64,000 nucleotides of DNA from an uncultured Desulfobacter sp. (GCF_963665355.1 NZ_OY762229.1:1426001-1490000); one strand, 5' to 3'. Numbered from the stretch's first letter, positions 52,337 through 61,837 are shown. Translations and numbers: made by a program. The notes: a model not told the origin generated them from the sequence alone.

Positions 52337-53333
52337 TTGTTTCCTCCTTATCATGTCCGCCTGATTTAAGCAGCCCGGCACCGGCCGTGAGTACGCCCGC
52401 GGCCACACCGGCAATGGGTGCGACCAGGGCGGCCATGCCGAAAATTTCGTCCCGGGCCATCATATCCTCCACCGGGTTCATATGGGGCTTTCCCGGCCCG
52501 GTCCCAAGGGCCTTTGCCAGCAGCGCAACAGGCACAGGCGAGACATAGATGGTGTTGGTGCCGCCGTTTTCGAATTCGCCATAAATAAAGTCGTTTTCAT
52601 TGCCGGAACCGGCAAAGGATCTGGCCAGCTCATGGGCCCGGGCCACAATCTTTTCTCTGGGGCCGATGAACTGAACCTCCTCCGGACATTGACTGACACA
52701 GGCAGGCACATCGCCTTTGGCAAGCAGATCAAAACAGCGGTCACATTTATACATGACCCCGTTTCCTGCGAAAGCAGGCAGCAGTTTCAGGTAAAGCCCC
52801 ACGCCTGTCTGGCGCTGGGGGATATCCCAGGGGCAGACCGATTTGCACTTGGAACCGCCCAGGCAGATATCGGCATTGATGCGCACCACCCCGTTGTCTT
52901 CCCGGGCACATGCCCCCCAGGGGCACAGGTTGGCACAGGGGGGATTCTGGCAATGCATGCAGCGCCTGGGGATATTGATTTCATAGGATTCCCCCTGCCA
53001 CTCCACTTCAGCGGTCTGGATGGTCAGCCAGTTGTAAGGGGTCAGCAAGCCTTCTTCATCCCGCCTGTCCGACCAGTCCGCGGCCTTGACCCGGCTGGGA
53101 TACATTTTGGGAAAGGGTTTTTTCGGTTCCGGATATTTGGACTGGTTTTGGGCGGTACAGGCGGAAACGCATTCCCCGCAGCCAATGCACCGGGATAAAT
53201 CGTGCAGCGTGGCCAGAGCCTCGCCCTTTTGCGCCGCTTTGATGGTGCCGGGCAGAAGCATGCATGCGCTTCCGGCTGCGGCCCCTTTTAAAAACGCCCG
53301 GCGGCTGATACCTGACTTGCCGTTTTTCTGCAT
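52329..53333 (-). CDS. Tat-exported four-cluster ferredoxin subunit (HybA/DmsB-like)
   Basis: 334 residues. N-terminal twin-arginine signal SRRAFLKGAAAGSACML sends the folded protein to the periplasm. Four Cys groups bind four [4Fe-4S] clusters: CIGCGECVSAC, CMHCQNPPCANLCP, CLGGSKCKSVCP and CDRCFDLLAKGDVPACVSQCP-type (split as CDRCF and CVSQCP). A C-terminal helix (IFGMAALVAPIAGVAAGVL) anchors it to the membrane. It passes electrons between a periplasmic enzyme and the cytochrome b partner. No molybdopterin or hydrogenase catalytic gene is adjacent, so the substrate is unknown. Confidence 0.88.
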   Translation of the reverse strand: MQKNGKSGISRRAFLKGAAAGSACMLLPGTIKAAQKGEALATLHDLSRCIGCGECVSACTAQNQSKYPEPKKPFPKMYPSRVKAADWSDRRDEEGLLTPYNWLTIQTAEVEWQGESYEINIPRRCMHCQNPPCANLCPWGACAREDNGVVRINADICLGGSKCKSVCPWDIPQRQTGVGLYLKLLPAFAGNGVMYKCDRCFDLLAKGDVPACVSQCPEEVQFIGPREKIVARAHELARSFAGSGNENDFIYGEFENGGTNTIYVSPVPVALLAKALGTGPGKPHMNPVEDMMARDEIFGMAALVAPIAGVAAGVLTAGAGLLKSGGHDKEETNE

Positions 53334-53422
53334 CTATTCAACCTCCTGGTCCCATGGGACGGCATCGCATTAAAAAAACAATGGGGAAATCTTACAACGC
53401 TTTCATTCATTTTTTCCAGGCC

Positions 53423-54244
53423 TTAAGCGTCCTGCCATAAAAAGCCCAACGCCCGGCGACCCATAATAATCCCGTCAAATACCGTTTTTGCAGGGGCATA
53501 CCCGGCAGCACCGGCACACACCATTAACGGCAGCAGATGCTCCTGCCGGGGATGACAGTGCCAGGCGCCCGGTGCATGGTCCCAGTGTATCAAATTTTCC
53601 TTCTGCTGTTCCGGGGTTTGCCGCCCATTGGCACAGGTATCCTTTAACCAGTCCTGGAAGGCCTGGTTGTCCGGGTCCGGATCTGTACCGGCCCCGGGCC
53701 CCGGCCCCATGTCAAAACCGCGCATGTTGTGAAAGGAAAAACCGGAACCCAGCAGCCAGATATTCTCCTCAAGCAAAGGCGCCAGGGCCTCTCCCACCCG
53801 AAGATGCTCCAGGGGATCAAGGCTTGCGCAAAGAGAAATCTGGATACAGGGGATATCGGCTTGGGGCAGCATCAGTATCAGCGGAATAAAGACACCATGG
53901 TCAAAGCCGCGTTTTTCATTTGTCTTTGCTTTGATGCGGGCCTGTGTCAGCAGATCCACGGCTTTTGCGGCCAATTCGGGATGACCCGGGGCCGGATATC
54001 GGATTTCATAGGTTTCCCGGGGAAATCCATGGTAGTCGTAGATCAGTTCGGGCGCAGAATGGCTGGTGACAACGGGAATATCCATTTCCCAGTGGGCGGA
54101 AACAACCACCACGGCCCGGGGGCGGGGCAAAGTTTTTCCAATATTTTTTAAAAACGCATTCATGGCGTCATGGCCGGTATGTCCGAGAAGGGGCAATGGC
54201 CCGCCGCCATGGGGGATATAGATAACGGCACTGTCTGCTGTCAT
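53423..54244 (-). CDS. DODA-type extradiol aromatic ring-opening dioxygenase
   Basis: 273 residues, the YgiD/DOPA 4,5-dioxygenase family, a class III ring-cleaving fold with a non-haem metal. Motifs: IPHGGGPLPLLGH (first His), VVVVSAHWE (second His), RGFDHGVFIPLILMLPQADI (third), ALAPLLEENIWLLGSGFSFH (final). Oxygen-dependent activity in a presumed strict anaerobe is unusual; family members may do other chemistry. The ATG at 54244 is chosen over an upstream start because the family begins with VIYIPHGGGP. Stands alone. Confidence 0.88.
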   Translation of the reverse strand: MTADSAVIYIPHGGGPLPLLGHTGHDAMNAFLKNIGKTLPRPRAVVVVSAHWEMDIPVVTSHSAPELIYDYHGFPRETYEIRYPAPGHPELAAKAVDLLTQARIKAKTNEKRGFDHGVFIPLILMLPQADIPCIQISLCASLDPLEHLRVGEALAPLLEENIWLLGSGFSFHNMRGFDMGPGPGAGTDPDPDNQAFQDWLKDTCANGRQTPEQQKENLIHWDHAPGAWHCHPRQEHLLPLMVCAGAAGYAPAKTVFDGIIMGRRALGFLWQDA

Positions 54245-54322
54245 GGTCGAATGAATTCTTGTTTTATTTTGCAATTGTGTTGAAGCCGGCCGGAGCACAA
54301 AAGATCCGGCCGGCTTTGGGCG

Positions 54323-55243
54323 TTATTTCAGAAAACCCCGGATGATTCTGTCCACGGCTTCATCGTACGTAAGTCCTAAGCTCATGAGTTTGATCAACTG
54401 ATCATTGGCTATTTTTCCGATGGAGGCTTCATGGGTCAACTCCGCGTCCGGGTGCAGGGCACGCAGGGCCGGTACGGTCTCATTCACGCCGTTGTCCATG
54501 ATGATGGCGTCACACTCGATGTGGCCAAAGCTTTTGGCCCTTGCTTCCACATTGGCGTAAAAATCCTGTTTGGAATTCCCTTTGATCACGGACCGGGATA
54601 CCAGGTTTGTTTTGCTGCCATCGCCCTTGAGAATGATATTATTCTCGGAAACAGCGATCTGGTGTCCTTCCGTCAGGATACGTTCGGTCACAAAAAGGGA
54701 GCTTCCTGCGGCCAGTTCGGCTTCATTCACCCGCCTCGCCTCGTCCACCCCGCCGATCTGGGTCAGTTCCATTTCGACCACGGAATTTTCGTCCATATAT
54801 ACCTTGGTGGTGGGATTCAGGCTCCGCTTGCCTTTTCCCTCCCCCATGGCAACGTGCTTTTCCTGGTAGCGGATGGTGGCGTTTTTACCCACCCGGAATT
54901 CATGGATACCCTCGTGGCCTTCATTCTTGCTGCCTGCACAGTGGATGCCGCACCCGGCAACGATGGTGACATCGGCACCTTCTCCAATGATAAAGGTGTT
55001 GAAGACCACGTCGTGCAGGCCCGCCTGACTGAGTATCACCGGAATGTGCACCGACTCGTTGACCACGCCCGGCTTGACGGTCACCACAATACCGGTGCCG
55101 TCTTTATTGGATTCAATGTTAATATTGCCTGACACCTCACGTGATAAAAGGGTGCCGTTTTTCCGGATATTGAATGCACCTGTGGGCAGCCCGTCAAGAC
55201 CCGCCACTGCCTTTAGTAATTTTTTATCTATAGCATCTAGCAT
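54323..55243 (-). CDS. sufB: SufB/SufD-family Fe-S scaffold protein, copy 2
   Basis: 306 residues, a close paralogue of the 10476-11396 protein in length and sequence (MLDAIDKKLLKAVAGLDGLP, FNTFIIGEGADVTIVAGCGI, MDENSVVEMELTQIGGVDEA, SRSVIKGNSKQDFYANVEAR, PDAELTHEASIGKIANDQLI). Same conserved Cys pattern in AGCGIHCAGS. The longer frame upstream has no ribosome site; AGGAGAGATCG precedes this ATG. Overlaps sufC copy 2 by 20 bp, the same overlap length as copy 1. This is a second complete minimal Suf unit. Confidence 0.9.
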   Translation of the reverse strand: MLDAIDKKLLKAVAGLDGLPTGAFNIRKNGTLLSREVSGNINIESNKDGTGIVVTVKPGVVNESVHIPVILSQAGLHDVVFNTFIIGEGADVTIVAGCGIHCAGSKNEGHEGIHEFRVGKNATIRYQEKHVAMGEGKGKRSLNPTTKVYMDENSVVEMELTQIGGVDEARRVNEAELAAGSSLFVTERILTEGHQIAVSENNIILKGDGSKTNLVSRSVIKGNSKQDFYANVEARAKSFGHIECDAIIMDNGVNETVPALRALHPDAELTHEASIGKIANDQLIKLMSLGLTYDEAVDRIIRGFLK

Positions 55244-55985
55244 CGATCTCTCCTTCACATACATCTGTGTATCCGCAAACACTCAGATCGCACAGCAGCG
55301 GTTTGGCACCTTCCAGATCTCCGGTATAGGCGATCCGGCCCTCCCTGACGAGCAGCAGACAGTCTGCAGCTTCAAGGAACGCCTTGTTGTGACTGACCAC
55401 GATGGTTGTTGTGCCCTTTTCCGTGGTCTGCCTTTTTATCAGCTGCACCATGGGATCAATGGTCCAAAGATCTATGCCCGTGTCCGGTTCATCGTAAATT
55501 GCAAGGCCCGGATTTCTCGCAATGGTGGTGGCAAGTTCGATCTTTTTGATTTCGCCGCCCGAAAGCTTGGAATCCACAGGCTTGTCAAGAAAATCCAGGG
55601 AGCAGAATCCCACCCGGGCAAGGATGTCCATGAGTTTGCCTTCGTCATCGGTGCCGGCGGCAATGGACAGAAGATCCCTGAACGTCACCCCCTTGAACCG
55701 GGCCGACTGCTGAAACCCATAAGCGATCCCCTCTTTTGCCCGGTCAGTGATGCTCATATCCGTGATCTCTTTACCATTATATATGATCTGGCCCCGGGTG
55801 GCCTTGTTGATGCCCATGATGGTTTTGGCCAGGGTGGTCTTTCCGCCGCCGTTGGGACCGGTGATGCCGTAAAACTTACCTTTCTCAAAGGTGAAACTGA
55901 TTCCGTTAAGAATTGTTTTTTCGGCGTGCCCGTTTCCGGCTTCTTCCTCGGCCACGGTAAAATATATATCTTTAAGCTCCAGCAT
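55224..55985 (-). CDS. sufC: Fe-S assembly ATPase SufC, copy 2
   Basis: 253 residues, ABC ATPase. Walker A GPNGGGKTT, signature LSGGEIKKIELATTI, Walker B LAIYDEPDTGID and H-loop VVSHNKAF. MLELKDIYFTVAEEE start as in copy 1; upstream codons lack support. AAAGAGAGGAAAAGC precedes the ATG. Pairs with the sufB copy 2. The two SufC proteins differ mainly in the loop after the first strand and in the C-terminal tail, so a recent duplication is not implied. Confidence 0.93.
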   Translation of the reverse strand: MLELKDIYFTVAEEEAGNGHAEKTILNGISFTFEKGKFYGITGPNGGGKTTLAKTIMGINKATRGQIIYNGKEITDMSITDRAKEGIAYGFQQSARFKGVTFRDLLSIAAGTDDEGKLMDILARVGFCSLDFLDKPVDSKLSGGEIKKIELATTIARNPGLAIYDEPDTGIDLWTIDPMVQLIKRQTTEKGTTTIVVSHNKAFLEAADCLLLVREGRIAYTGDLEGAKPLLCDLSVCGYTDVCEGEIDARCYR

Positions 55986-56546
55986 GCTTTTCCTCTCTTT
56001 CTGATAATTGATTAAAAACGAATACATACTCTACGTCATTAATCTGTGCGCTCTTCTACAATGCTATCAAAAATAATGCCATAGTTATAATAAGCAACAC
56101 CCCAAACCGCATCATGAATATAACTATCTAAAATTAAATATAAAAATATTATCAAACATTTGATCGCGCAAAATTTAGATCAGATGTGTTTATGTATCAA
56201 AGGATAATTTATGATTCAATTCTGTATCATTATTGTATTGCAACCGATACTGGCCGGAACCACACTCCGGCTTTCGGCCTCTTTGCCCTTCTCCTTGATA
56301 CCATTCTTGACAAAAAGCACCTTCATAATCTATGACATCGGTCAGTCAGATCCTGCCTGAAGATGCAAGACCGCCCGGCAAACATGGAGCCAAGCGGCAA
56401 AAGTACAGTATCGAAGACAACCGCCATGACTGTCTCAAAAAGGATCAAACCCCTGGAAAGCGCCGGGGTTGATTTTGGATTGAATTTTGCATAGCAAATC
56501 AGAAAATAAATCAGGAAACGGTGGCGGGTGAGAAAAGAGGAAGAGT
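55986..56546. other. Intergenic stretch
   Basis: About 560 bp between divergent genes. The first part is AT-rich and likely holds promoters for sufC copy 2. The stretch at 56220-56460 has scattered codons of possible degraded transposon origin, but I could not name any gene. CGCCGGGG near 56461 gives a small hairpin. No dyad or sigma-54 element was found. Confidence 0.4.
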
Positions 56547-56936
56547 ATGACAGAAAAATGGAAAATCCTTTTTTGCGATGGTATGGAAGACGCTTGTCCG
56601 GTTACGGATTTTATCAATTCATGTCCGGAAAAACATCAGGTGAAACTGCTGCGTCTGCTCGGACTGTTGGAAGAGCATGGACCAACCCTGCCAAGACCCT
56701 ATGCTGATGTACTGCATGACGGGGTTCACGAGCTTCGTTTTACCCTGTCCCAGGATCGAATCCGGGTTCTTTATTTTTTTTGCTACCGGAAATTTATCGT
56801 ATTGTATGAGGTGTTTTTTAAAAATACCCGCAAGGTTCCTGAGAAATATATCAACCAGGTCATAGCCTACCGGAATGAATTTTTATCCCGGATATCTGAA
56901 AAAAAATTGGAGAAGATCAGCCGTGCTGTTTTTTAA
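56547..56936 (+). CDS. RelE/HigB-type toxin (Gp49 family)
   Basis: 129 residues, ATG after GAGGAAGAG. The fold of phage Gp49-like toxins, which cleave mRNA on the ribosome, is visible in VTDFINSCPEKHQVKLLRLL, LPRPYADVLHDGVHELRF, IRVLYFFCYRKFIVLYEVFF and KNTRKVPEKYINQVIAYRN. The conserved Arg and Lys of the active site (HELR, FKKNTRKVP-like) are present. A probable antitoxin overlaps its end. Toxin-first order is typical of HigBA. Confidence 0.85.
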   Translation: MTEKWKILFCDGMEDACPVTDFINSCPEKHQVKLLRLLGLLEEHGPTLPRPYADVLHDGVHELRFTLSQDRIRVLYFFCYRKFIVLYEVFFKNTRKVPEKYINQVIAYRNEFLSRISEKKLEKISRAVF

Positions 56937-57219
56937 AGACCTGCTGGAAGAAAAATTCAAGGATCAGCCTTTTTTGACCTTATATAATCAGGAGTGCCAC
57001 ATCTGTTCAGCAACCATGGAAGTGGTGGCCCGGATGGCCCTTTGTGAAGAGACCAGGGATGAGATCCTGGCTTTGCTGGACATTGATCCGGCAGATTTCG
57101 AGTCACTTGAGGCTGGTGACCAGTGTAAGCCTTTGCAGGTCGTTCGACTTCTCAAGCATTTCGGAATGGATGAATCCGCGGTGACTAAACGCTGTCAAAG
57201 ATATGCCGGGCTAATTTAA
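56923..57219 (+). CDS. HigA-like helix-turn-helix antitoxin
   Basis: 98 residues from a GTG at 56923, with GGAGAAG ten bases upstream and inside the toxin gene. The middle and end (ARMALCEETRDEILALLDID, LEAGDQCKPLQVVRLLKHFG) form an Xre-type helix-turn-helix. The first part includes CHIC and may carry the toxin-binding helix. Translational overlap by 14 bp fits a coupled pair; autoregulation through a site before the toxin gene is expected but not identified. Confidence 0.7.
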   Translation: MLFFKDLLEEKFKDQPFLTLYNQECHICSATMEVVARMALCEETRDEILALLDIDPADFESLEAGDQCKPLQVVRLLKHFGMDESAVTKRCQRYAGLI

Positions 57220-57241
57220 AAAAGGTCAGAGCAGTTATTAT

Positions 57242-59047
57242 TTAATGACTGCCCTCACCATTTTTAAGCAGATACACCAGCGACCAGCCGGGTTCGGGAT
57301 TGATCTGGCTGTCATGGGCATACACATAAAGCCGGTTTATTTTGTCCACGGCAAATAACAGCAAAGCCTTTTGACCGTGTTTCCCGATGAATTGCGCCAG
57401 GGTAAATTTTTCCGTCAGCTTTGTGATGATTATCTGCCCTCCCCGGGACAGATCCGTGGCCAGGGCGGGATATGAGGCTGTTTTTCCAAACAGAATCCTT
57501 CCGTGATTCTCAATGGACATCCGGTCCGCAGTGGAGCGGTCTATTTCCAGCCGGGAGTGCAGAATATAAATTTTATCTGTGCCGAATTCCAGACGATAAT
57601 GAATGGCTGCGGCCACGTTGACCGCCTCATGGGGAAACATGGCCAGCACACCCCTGACCCCCACCAGCTGAATATGCCGGTCTGCATGTTCTGACACGGG
57701 ATTTCCGAAATATGTGGGCAACCCCTCGTTTTTGGCCCGGATGACCTGATCCCACCCGGTATCGGCCAGTTGGACCTGAAACCCCAGAGCCATCAAGGCT
57801 TTGCCAATGCCACGGGCCAGCTGATTGGCCCCGATGATAATGAAGCCGTTGGGGGTGGGCTCGGCCACCTTAAGCCACCGGGCAAGGGGGCGTGCCGTGA
57901 CGCTCTGCACCATGACCGTGGAGATAATAATAAAAAAGGTCAGGGGCACCAGCACCCCGGCATCCGGGTAGCCGGCCTTCTGGAGCTGGGTGGCGAACAA
58001 GGCGGAAATGGCTGCCGCCACTATCCCGCGCGGGGCAATCCAGGCCAGCATATGCCGCTCCGGCCAGGTAAGGCTGGAACCGATACTGGACACCATGATG
58101 TTCATGGGACGGGCCAGAAACTGGATGGCGATGAACAAAAAACTCATCCCCCAGCCCAGGGCAATCAGTTCATCAATATTCAGCCGGGCGGCCAGTATGA
58201 TAAAAAGGACAGAAATCAACAGAATACTGATGTGCTCCTCGAAATCAAGAATGTCCTCGATGCCCACATCCTTCATGTTGGCCAGCCAGATACCCATGAC
58301 CGTGACTGTTACCAGGCCCGATTCGTGCTGGAGATGATTGGAAAATGCAAACGCGCCCAGAACCAGGGAGAACGCAAACAGGTTGTGCATGAATTCGGGA
58401 ATCCAGTGTTTGCGGATGGCCATGCCAAACCCGTAGCCGCACACCGCGCCAATGGCCGTCCCCGTGGCCACCAGGCGGATAAACACCAGCATGGTGTGGC
58501 CCAGGGCCTGCCGGGCTGAACCTGATATGATGAATTCATAGGCCAGAACAGCCATGGCTGCGCCGATGGGGTCGACAATGATCCCTTCCCACCTGAGGAT
58601 ATTTGCAATGTTTTGGTTGGGCCGGACCGTACGCAGCATGGGCACAATCACTGTGGGGCCGCTTACGGATGTGATGGCGCCCAGAAGCACGCTGATCTGC
58701 CAGGACAGCCCCACCCCCAGCCGGGCGGCCAGGGCCGTGATGATCCAGGTAACCAGCATGCCGTAGGAGACCATGTTCCGGACCACAGTATGAAGCCCCC
58801 GGATCTGGGCAAAATCCAGGGTCAGACTGCCCTCAAACAGAATCAGGGCCACGGACATGGAGACAAAAGGAAAAAAAAGATCTCCCATCATCTTTTCGGG
58901 GTTCAAAACCCCCAGCACGGGACCGGCCATGATGCCGGTGACCAAAAGAAAGACTATTCCCGGAATTTTTACCCGCCAGGCCAGCCACTGGCAGGCGGCG
59001 GCGGCGACCAGGATTCCCGCAACCTGTATGAGTGTATCTTCATTCAT
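57242..59047 (-). CDS. Cation/proton antiporter with C-terminal TrkA-N domain
   Basis: 601 residues. Residues about 1-400 hold 12-13 helices of the CPA1/CPA2 fold (VKIPGIVFLLVTGIMAGPVL, FVSMSVALILFEGSLTLDFA, LLGAITSVSGPTVIVPML, ARGIVAAAISALFATQLQ with a DPIG ion site in GIIVDPIGAAMAVL). Residues about 410-600 include a Rossmann domain, GFIIIGANQLARGIGKALMA with the D of VQLADTGWD, which would bind NAD(H) and gate transport. Ions could be K+ or Na+. Different from the antiporter at the left edge, which lacks this domain. Confidence 0.88.
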   Translation of the reverse strand: MNEDTLIQVAGILVAAAACQWLAWRVKIPGIVFLLVTGIMAGPVLGVLNPEKMMGDLFFPFVSMSVALILFEGSLTLDFAQIRGLHTVVRNMVSYGMLVTWIITALAARLGVGLSWQISVLLGAITSVSGPTVIVPMLRTVRPNQNIANILRWEGIIVDPIGAAMAVLAYEFIISGSARQALGHTMLVFIRLVATGTAIGAVCGYGFGMAIRKHWIPEFMHNLFAFSLVLGAFAFSNHLQHESGLVTVTVMGIWLANMKDVGIEDILDFEEHISILLISVLFIILAARLNIDELIALGWGMSFLFIAIQFLARPMNIMVSSIGSSLTWPERHMLAWIAPRGIVAAAISALFATQLQKAGYPDAGVLVPLTFFIIISTVMVQSVTARPLARWLKVAEPTPNGFIIIGANQLARGIGKALMALGFQVQLADTGWDQVIRAKNEGLPTYFGNPVSEHADRHIQLVGVRGVLAMFPHEAVNVAAAIHYRLEFGTDKIYILHSRLEIDRSTADRMSIENHGRILFGKTASYPALATDLSRGGQIIITKLTEKFTLAQFIGKHGQKALLLFAVDKINRLYVYAHDSQINPEPGWSLVYLLKNGEGSH

Positions 59048-59233
59048 GGGTTTTCAACTGTCATCGTAAGTTAATCCCTATCTTGGGAGCCACATAAATT
59101 GCGGCCCAATGTTAACCCACCAGGTTTTCATTGACAAGTCCAAAGCCGGAAGCCTAAACTGATCTGGGTGTGCAACGCTGGTGCACATCATTTCCTCAAA
59201 CGCTTGTTTCAAAACTAAAAACAGGAGAGTGCA

Positions 59234-59923
59234 ATGAACAGAAGAGAATTTTTACAACTTTCAGCCGGTGCAGGCAGCCTTTTACTGTTGCAGATGGCCG
59301 GTCTCAGCTGTATAGATCATGGAAGCGGCACGATAACACAAGCGCCTTTGCCCTATGAACCCGATGCCCTTGAGCCTTATATTTCCGAAAAAACAGTTTT
59401 TGTTCACTATAACAAGCACCATGCCGGATATGTAAAAAAAGCCAACCAGATGATCAAAGGAAGCGATCTGGACAGCCTGACCCTGGATGAAATCATTAAG
59501 AAAACTTACGGCAACGCCGATCAGATCGGTATTTTCAACAATGCCGCCCAGGTCTTTAACCACACCTTTTACTGGAACAGCATGAAGCCAGGTGGCGGCG
59601 GTATGCCCACCGGTGCCATTGCCGAAAAAATAATAGCCGATTTCGGCAGTTATGCTGCATTCAAAAAAGAGTTTGCAGCCGCGGCACTCTCCCAGTTCGG
59701 CAGTGGATGGGCATGGCTGGTTAAAGACGGTGATGCGCTGAAAATCATGAAAACAGCAAACGCAGATACACCCATTGCCCAGGGACTGACGCCGCTGCTG
59801 ACCATTGATGTATGGGAACATGCGTATTATCTGGATTATCAGAACCGGAGAGCCGACTATATCAACGCATACCTGGAAAAACTGGTCAACTGGGAATTTG
59901 CAGAAGCAAATCTGGCCGGATAA
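59234..59923 (+). CDS. sodB: Exported Fe/Mn superoxide dismutase
   Basis: 229 residues. N-terminal twin-arginine-type signal NRREFLQLSAGAGSLLLLQ, ending near a Cys (AGLSC), so it may be periplasmic and lipid-anchored. The dismutase part starts at about 40: ligands in FVHYNKHHAGYVKK, NHTFYWNSM and DVWEHAYYLDYQNRRADYIN (His, His, Asp, His). GSGWAWLVKDGDALKIMKTA is canonical. Metal type cannot be settled. It complements cytosolic desulfoferrodoxin by removing superoxide outside the membrane. ATG after CAGGAGAGTG. Confidence 0.93.
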   Translation: MNRREFLQLSAGAGSLLLLQMAGLSCIDHGSGTITQAPLPYEPDALEPYISEKTVFVHYNKHHAGYVKKANQMIKGSDLDSLTLDEIIKKTYGNADQIGIFNNAAQVFNHTFYWNSMKPGGGGMPTGAIAEKIIADFGSYAAFKKEFAAAALSQFGSGWAWLVKDGDALKIMKTANADTPIAQGLTPLLTIDVWEHAYYLDYQNRRADYINAYLEKLVNWEFAEANLAG

Positions 59924-59952
59924 AAGACAGGTTAAACTGCTGACACATTAGC

Positions 59953-60087
59953 GTTTGGACGAAAAGTCACCCATCTGCGGCGTTGCATAAAAACTTGCCC
60001 AATTATGAGATCGTGCCCCACAACCGCCAGGTTGCTCCGGTTTTAAATTTTTATGCACTTTGCATCTGGGTGATTTTTTGTCCAAAC
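59953..60087. repeat. Long imperfect inverted repeat (MITE-like hairpin)
   Basis: GTTTGGACGAAAAGTCACCC at the left pairs with GGGTGATTTTTTGTCCAAAC at the right, and inside them CATCTGCG...GCATAAAAACTTG pairs with a similar stretch. Arms about 50 bases, 135 bp in total, without any coding potential. Such units are typically dispersed in genomes of this type; only this one is in the window. It could also serve as terminator for the sod gene. Confidence 0.75.
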
Positions 60088-60194
60088 ACGGGTTTCCGTT
60101 CAGTGACGACTTCGTGTTTGAGCACCCCCATGGCTACCAGCCTGCTGATAAAAATTAAAACAATAAAATACCAGACAGTTATTCAGGAACCATA

Positions 60195-60926
60195 ATGGAA
60201 TTAAAGACAACCCTTGTAAACCCCGACACCTTAACCACCAGACACCCTTTTGACAAACTGTTCCCCATTCAGAAAGAGACCCTGGCCGCCATAAGCCAGA
60301 ACATGGAGACACACGGATATGACCCGGTATTTCCCCTGGTGGTCTGGGAAGAGGAAAATGTGGTTGTGGACGGACACACCCGGTTTGCCGCAGCCAGGAA
60401 CATGAACCTGGACCAGGTGCCGGTGGTGTATAAATCCTTTGAGGACGAGGATGACGCCCTGCTTTACACCTTTCATATTCAGCGGAACCGGCGCAACATG
60501 TCTGACGATGATATTATCAAGTGCCTGTCTGTTTTGGACACCATGCACAAAAAAGATAAAACCGATCAGAAAACCACGCGCAAGGTAGAAAATGAAATCC
60601 GGGCCAAAGAACTGGGCATCAGTGCCCAAAAGGTCGACAAAGCCAGAAAGGTTATGGAATACGGCAGCCCCGACATCCAGGAGCAGGTTCAGTCCGGGGA
60701 AAAATCCATTAACAAGGCCTTTAACGAAGTCCAGGCCCAGCGCCGTGAAAGTGGTGAAATTCGAGGCAGGCAGACCGACGGGCTTGGTCTTTCGGCCAAC
60801 TACACCCAGACTTTGGGACGGTTTCTCAAAGAACTGACCCGCATCCGGGAAAATGGATGGCAGGAGGTGAGCCAGGAAAAAGCCGTGGCCGATATTGAAG
60901 CGATCCTTGACCTCATCAAGGATTGA
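60195..60926 (+). CDS. ParB/sulfiredoxin-like nuclease-domain protein
   Basis: 243 residues. Residues about 20-110 form the ParB N-terminal fold: KLFPIQKETLAAISQNMETH, VVWEEENVVVDGHTRFAAAR (the DGHTRxxA motif that in ParB binds CTP), and LLYTFHIQRNRRNMSDDDI. A helix-turn-helix follows (RAKELGISAQKVDKARKVME). The C-terminus is helical. No parA or parS is near, so it may be a plasmid/ICE-derived ParB or a free-standing regulator. ATG at 60195 lacks a clear ribosome site. Confidence 0.8.
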   Translation: MELKTTLVNPDTLTTRHPFDKLFPIQKETLAAISQNMETHGYDPVFPLVVWEEENVVVDGHTRFAAARNMNLDQVPVVYKSFEDEDDALLYTFHIQRNRRNMSDDDIIKCLSVLDTMHKKDKTDQKTTRKVENEIRAKELGISAQKVDKARKVMEYGSPDIQEQVQSGEKSINKAFNEVQAQRRESGEIRGRQTDGLGLSANYTQTLGRFLKELTRIRENGWQEVSQEKAVADIEAILDLIKD

Positions 60927-60983
60927 TCAAGAACTAAACCCTTATACTTTTAAAGAGTTATTTTTTTTCATCCGGCTTTAGAA

Positions 60984-61640
60984 TCACAGCAACGGAATCC
61001 CTAAGTTCTCTTTGATGGCTTCAATTCCCATCTTCTCCACAAAACGGGCCGTTCTTTGCTTGGCAGGGGCGGTTTTGGTGTAAAGGTCAATAAATTTGCG
61101 GCACAATTCAATGGCCTGCCGGGTGGACAGGTTTCTTGCCAACTCATCGCCGATCCTGGGCTTCATGCCGGAATTTCCGCCCACGAACATGCGCCATCCC
61201 TTGGGAGAGCCGATCAAACCAATGTCCCGAATCCGGGATTCTGCACAGCAGAAGGTGCAGCCGGAAATCCCGAATTTGATTTTGGCAGGGGTCTGTGCAG
61301 ATCCAAATTCCTTTTCCAGTTTTTCGGCAAGCCCCATGGCATCCTGCTTGCCGAACCTGCACCAGTGTGTTCCCGGGCAGGCCTGAACGTAATGTCCGCC
61401 GGTTCTGAAGGGCATGGCCTCACACAGGGCATGAACCTTGTCCCTGCTGATGCCGTAAAAGCCAATACGCTGGCCCGAGGTCAGCTTTACCGCCGGGACA
61501 TCATAAATCCGTACAAGGTCGGCCATTTTTTCCAGAGCATCCCCACTCAGGTTTCCCGAAGGGGGTGTGACACGGACAGCCAGGGTTTCACCGTCCCGCT
61601 GCAGGATCACACCGGGGGGAAGAGGTTTTTCTTGTGACAT
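60984..61640 (-). CDS. Small sirohaem-[4Fe-4S] sulfite reductase
   Basis: 218 residues, the length of the low-molecular-mass assimilatory sulfite reductase of Desulfovibrio. It reduces sulfite to sulfide in six electrons at a coupled sirohaem and cluster. Cys motifs: QACPGTHWCRFGKQD and FGISGCTFCCAESRIRDIGL, the paired clusters of ligands that define the family. RVTPPSGNLSGDALEKMADL and KLTSGQRIGFYGI are conserved substrate-site parts. The ATG at 61640 is chosen over a longer frame since family members begin near there. Stands alone. Confidence 0.92.
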   Translation of the reverse strand: MSQEKPLPPGVILQRDGETLAVRVTPPSGNLSGDALEKMADLVRIYDVPAVKLTSGQRIGFYGISRDKVHALCEAMPFRTGGHYVQACPGTHWCRFGKQDAMGLAEKLEKEFGSAQTPAKIKFGISGCTFCCAESRIRDIGLIGSPKGWRMFVGGNSGMKPRIGDELARNLSTRQAIELCRKFIDLYTKTAPAKQRTARFVEKMGIEAIKENLGIPLL

Positions 61641-61837
61641 ATCTAAACTCCCAGGGTTTTGTTGCAGGTGTATTACCATATATCGGCAAGGAGAGCCAGG
61701 ATCTCCGTGACAGCGCACACAAATCACCCAGAACGGCCGAAGAGTTCTCCAATATGATGAAGTAGTTTAGAGTATGAAGTTGCTGCAGCCGGGAAAAAGT
61801 TTTCCCGGCTGCAGCAGTCTTTATGGAGTGGTTGCGA

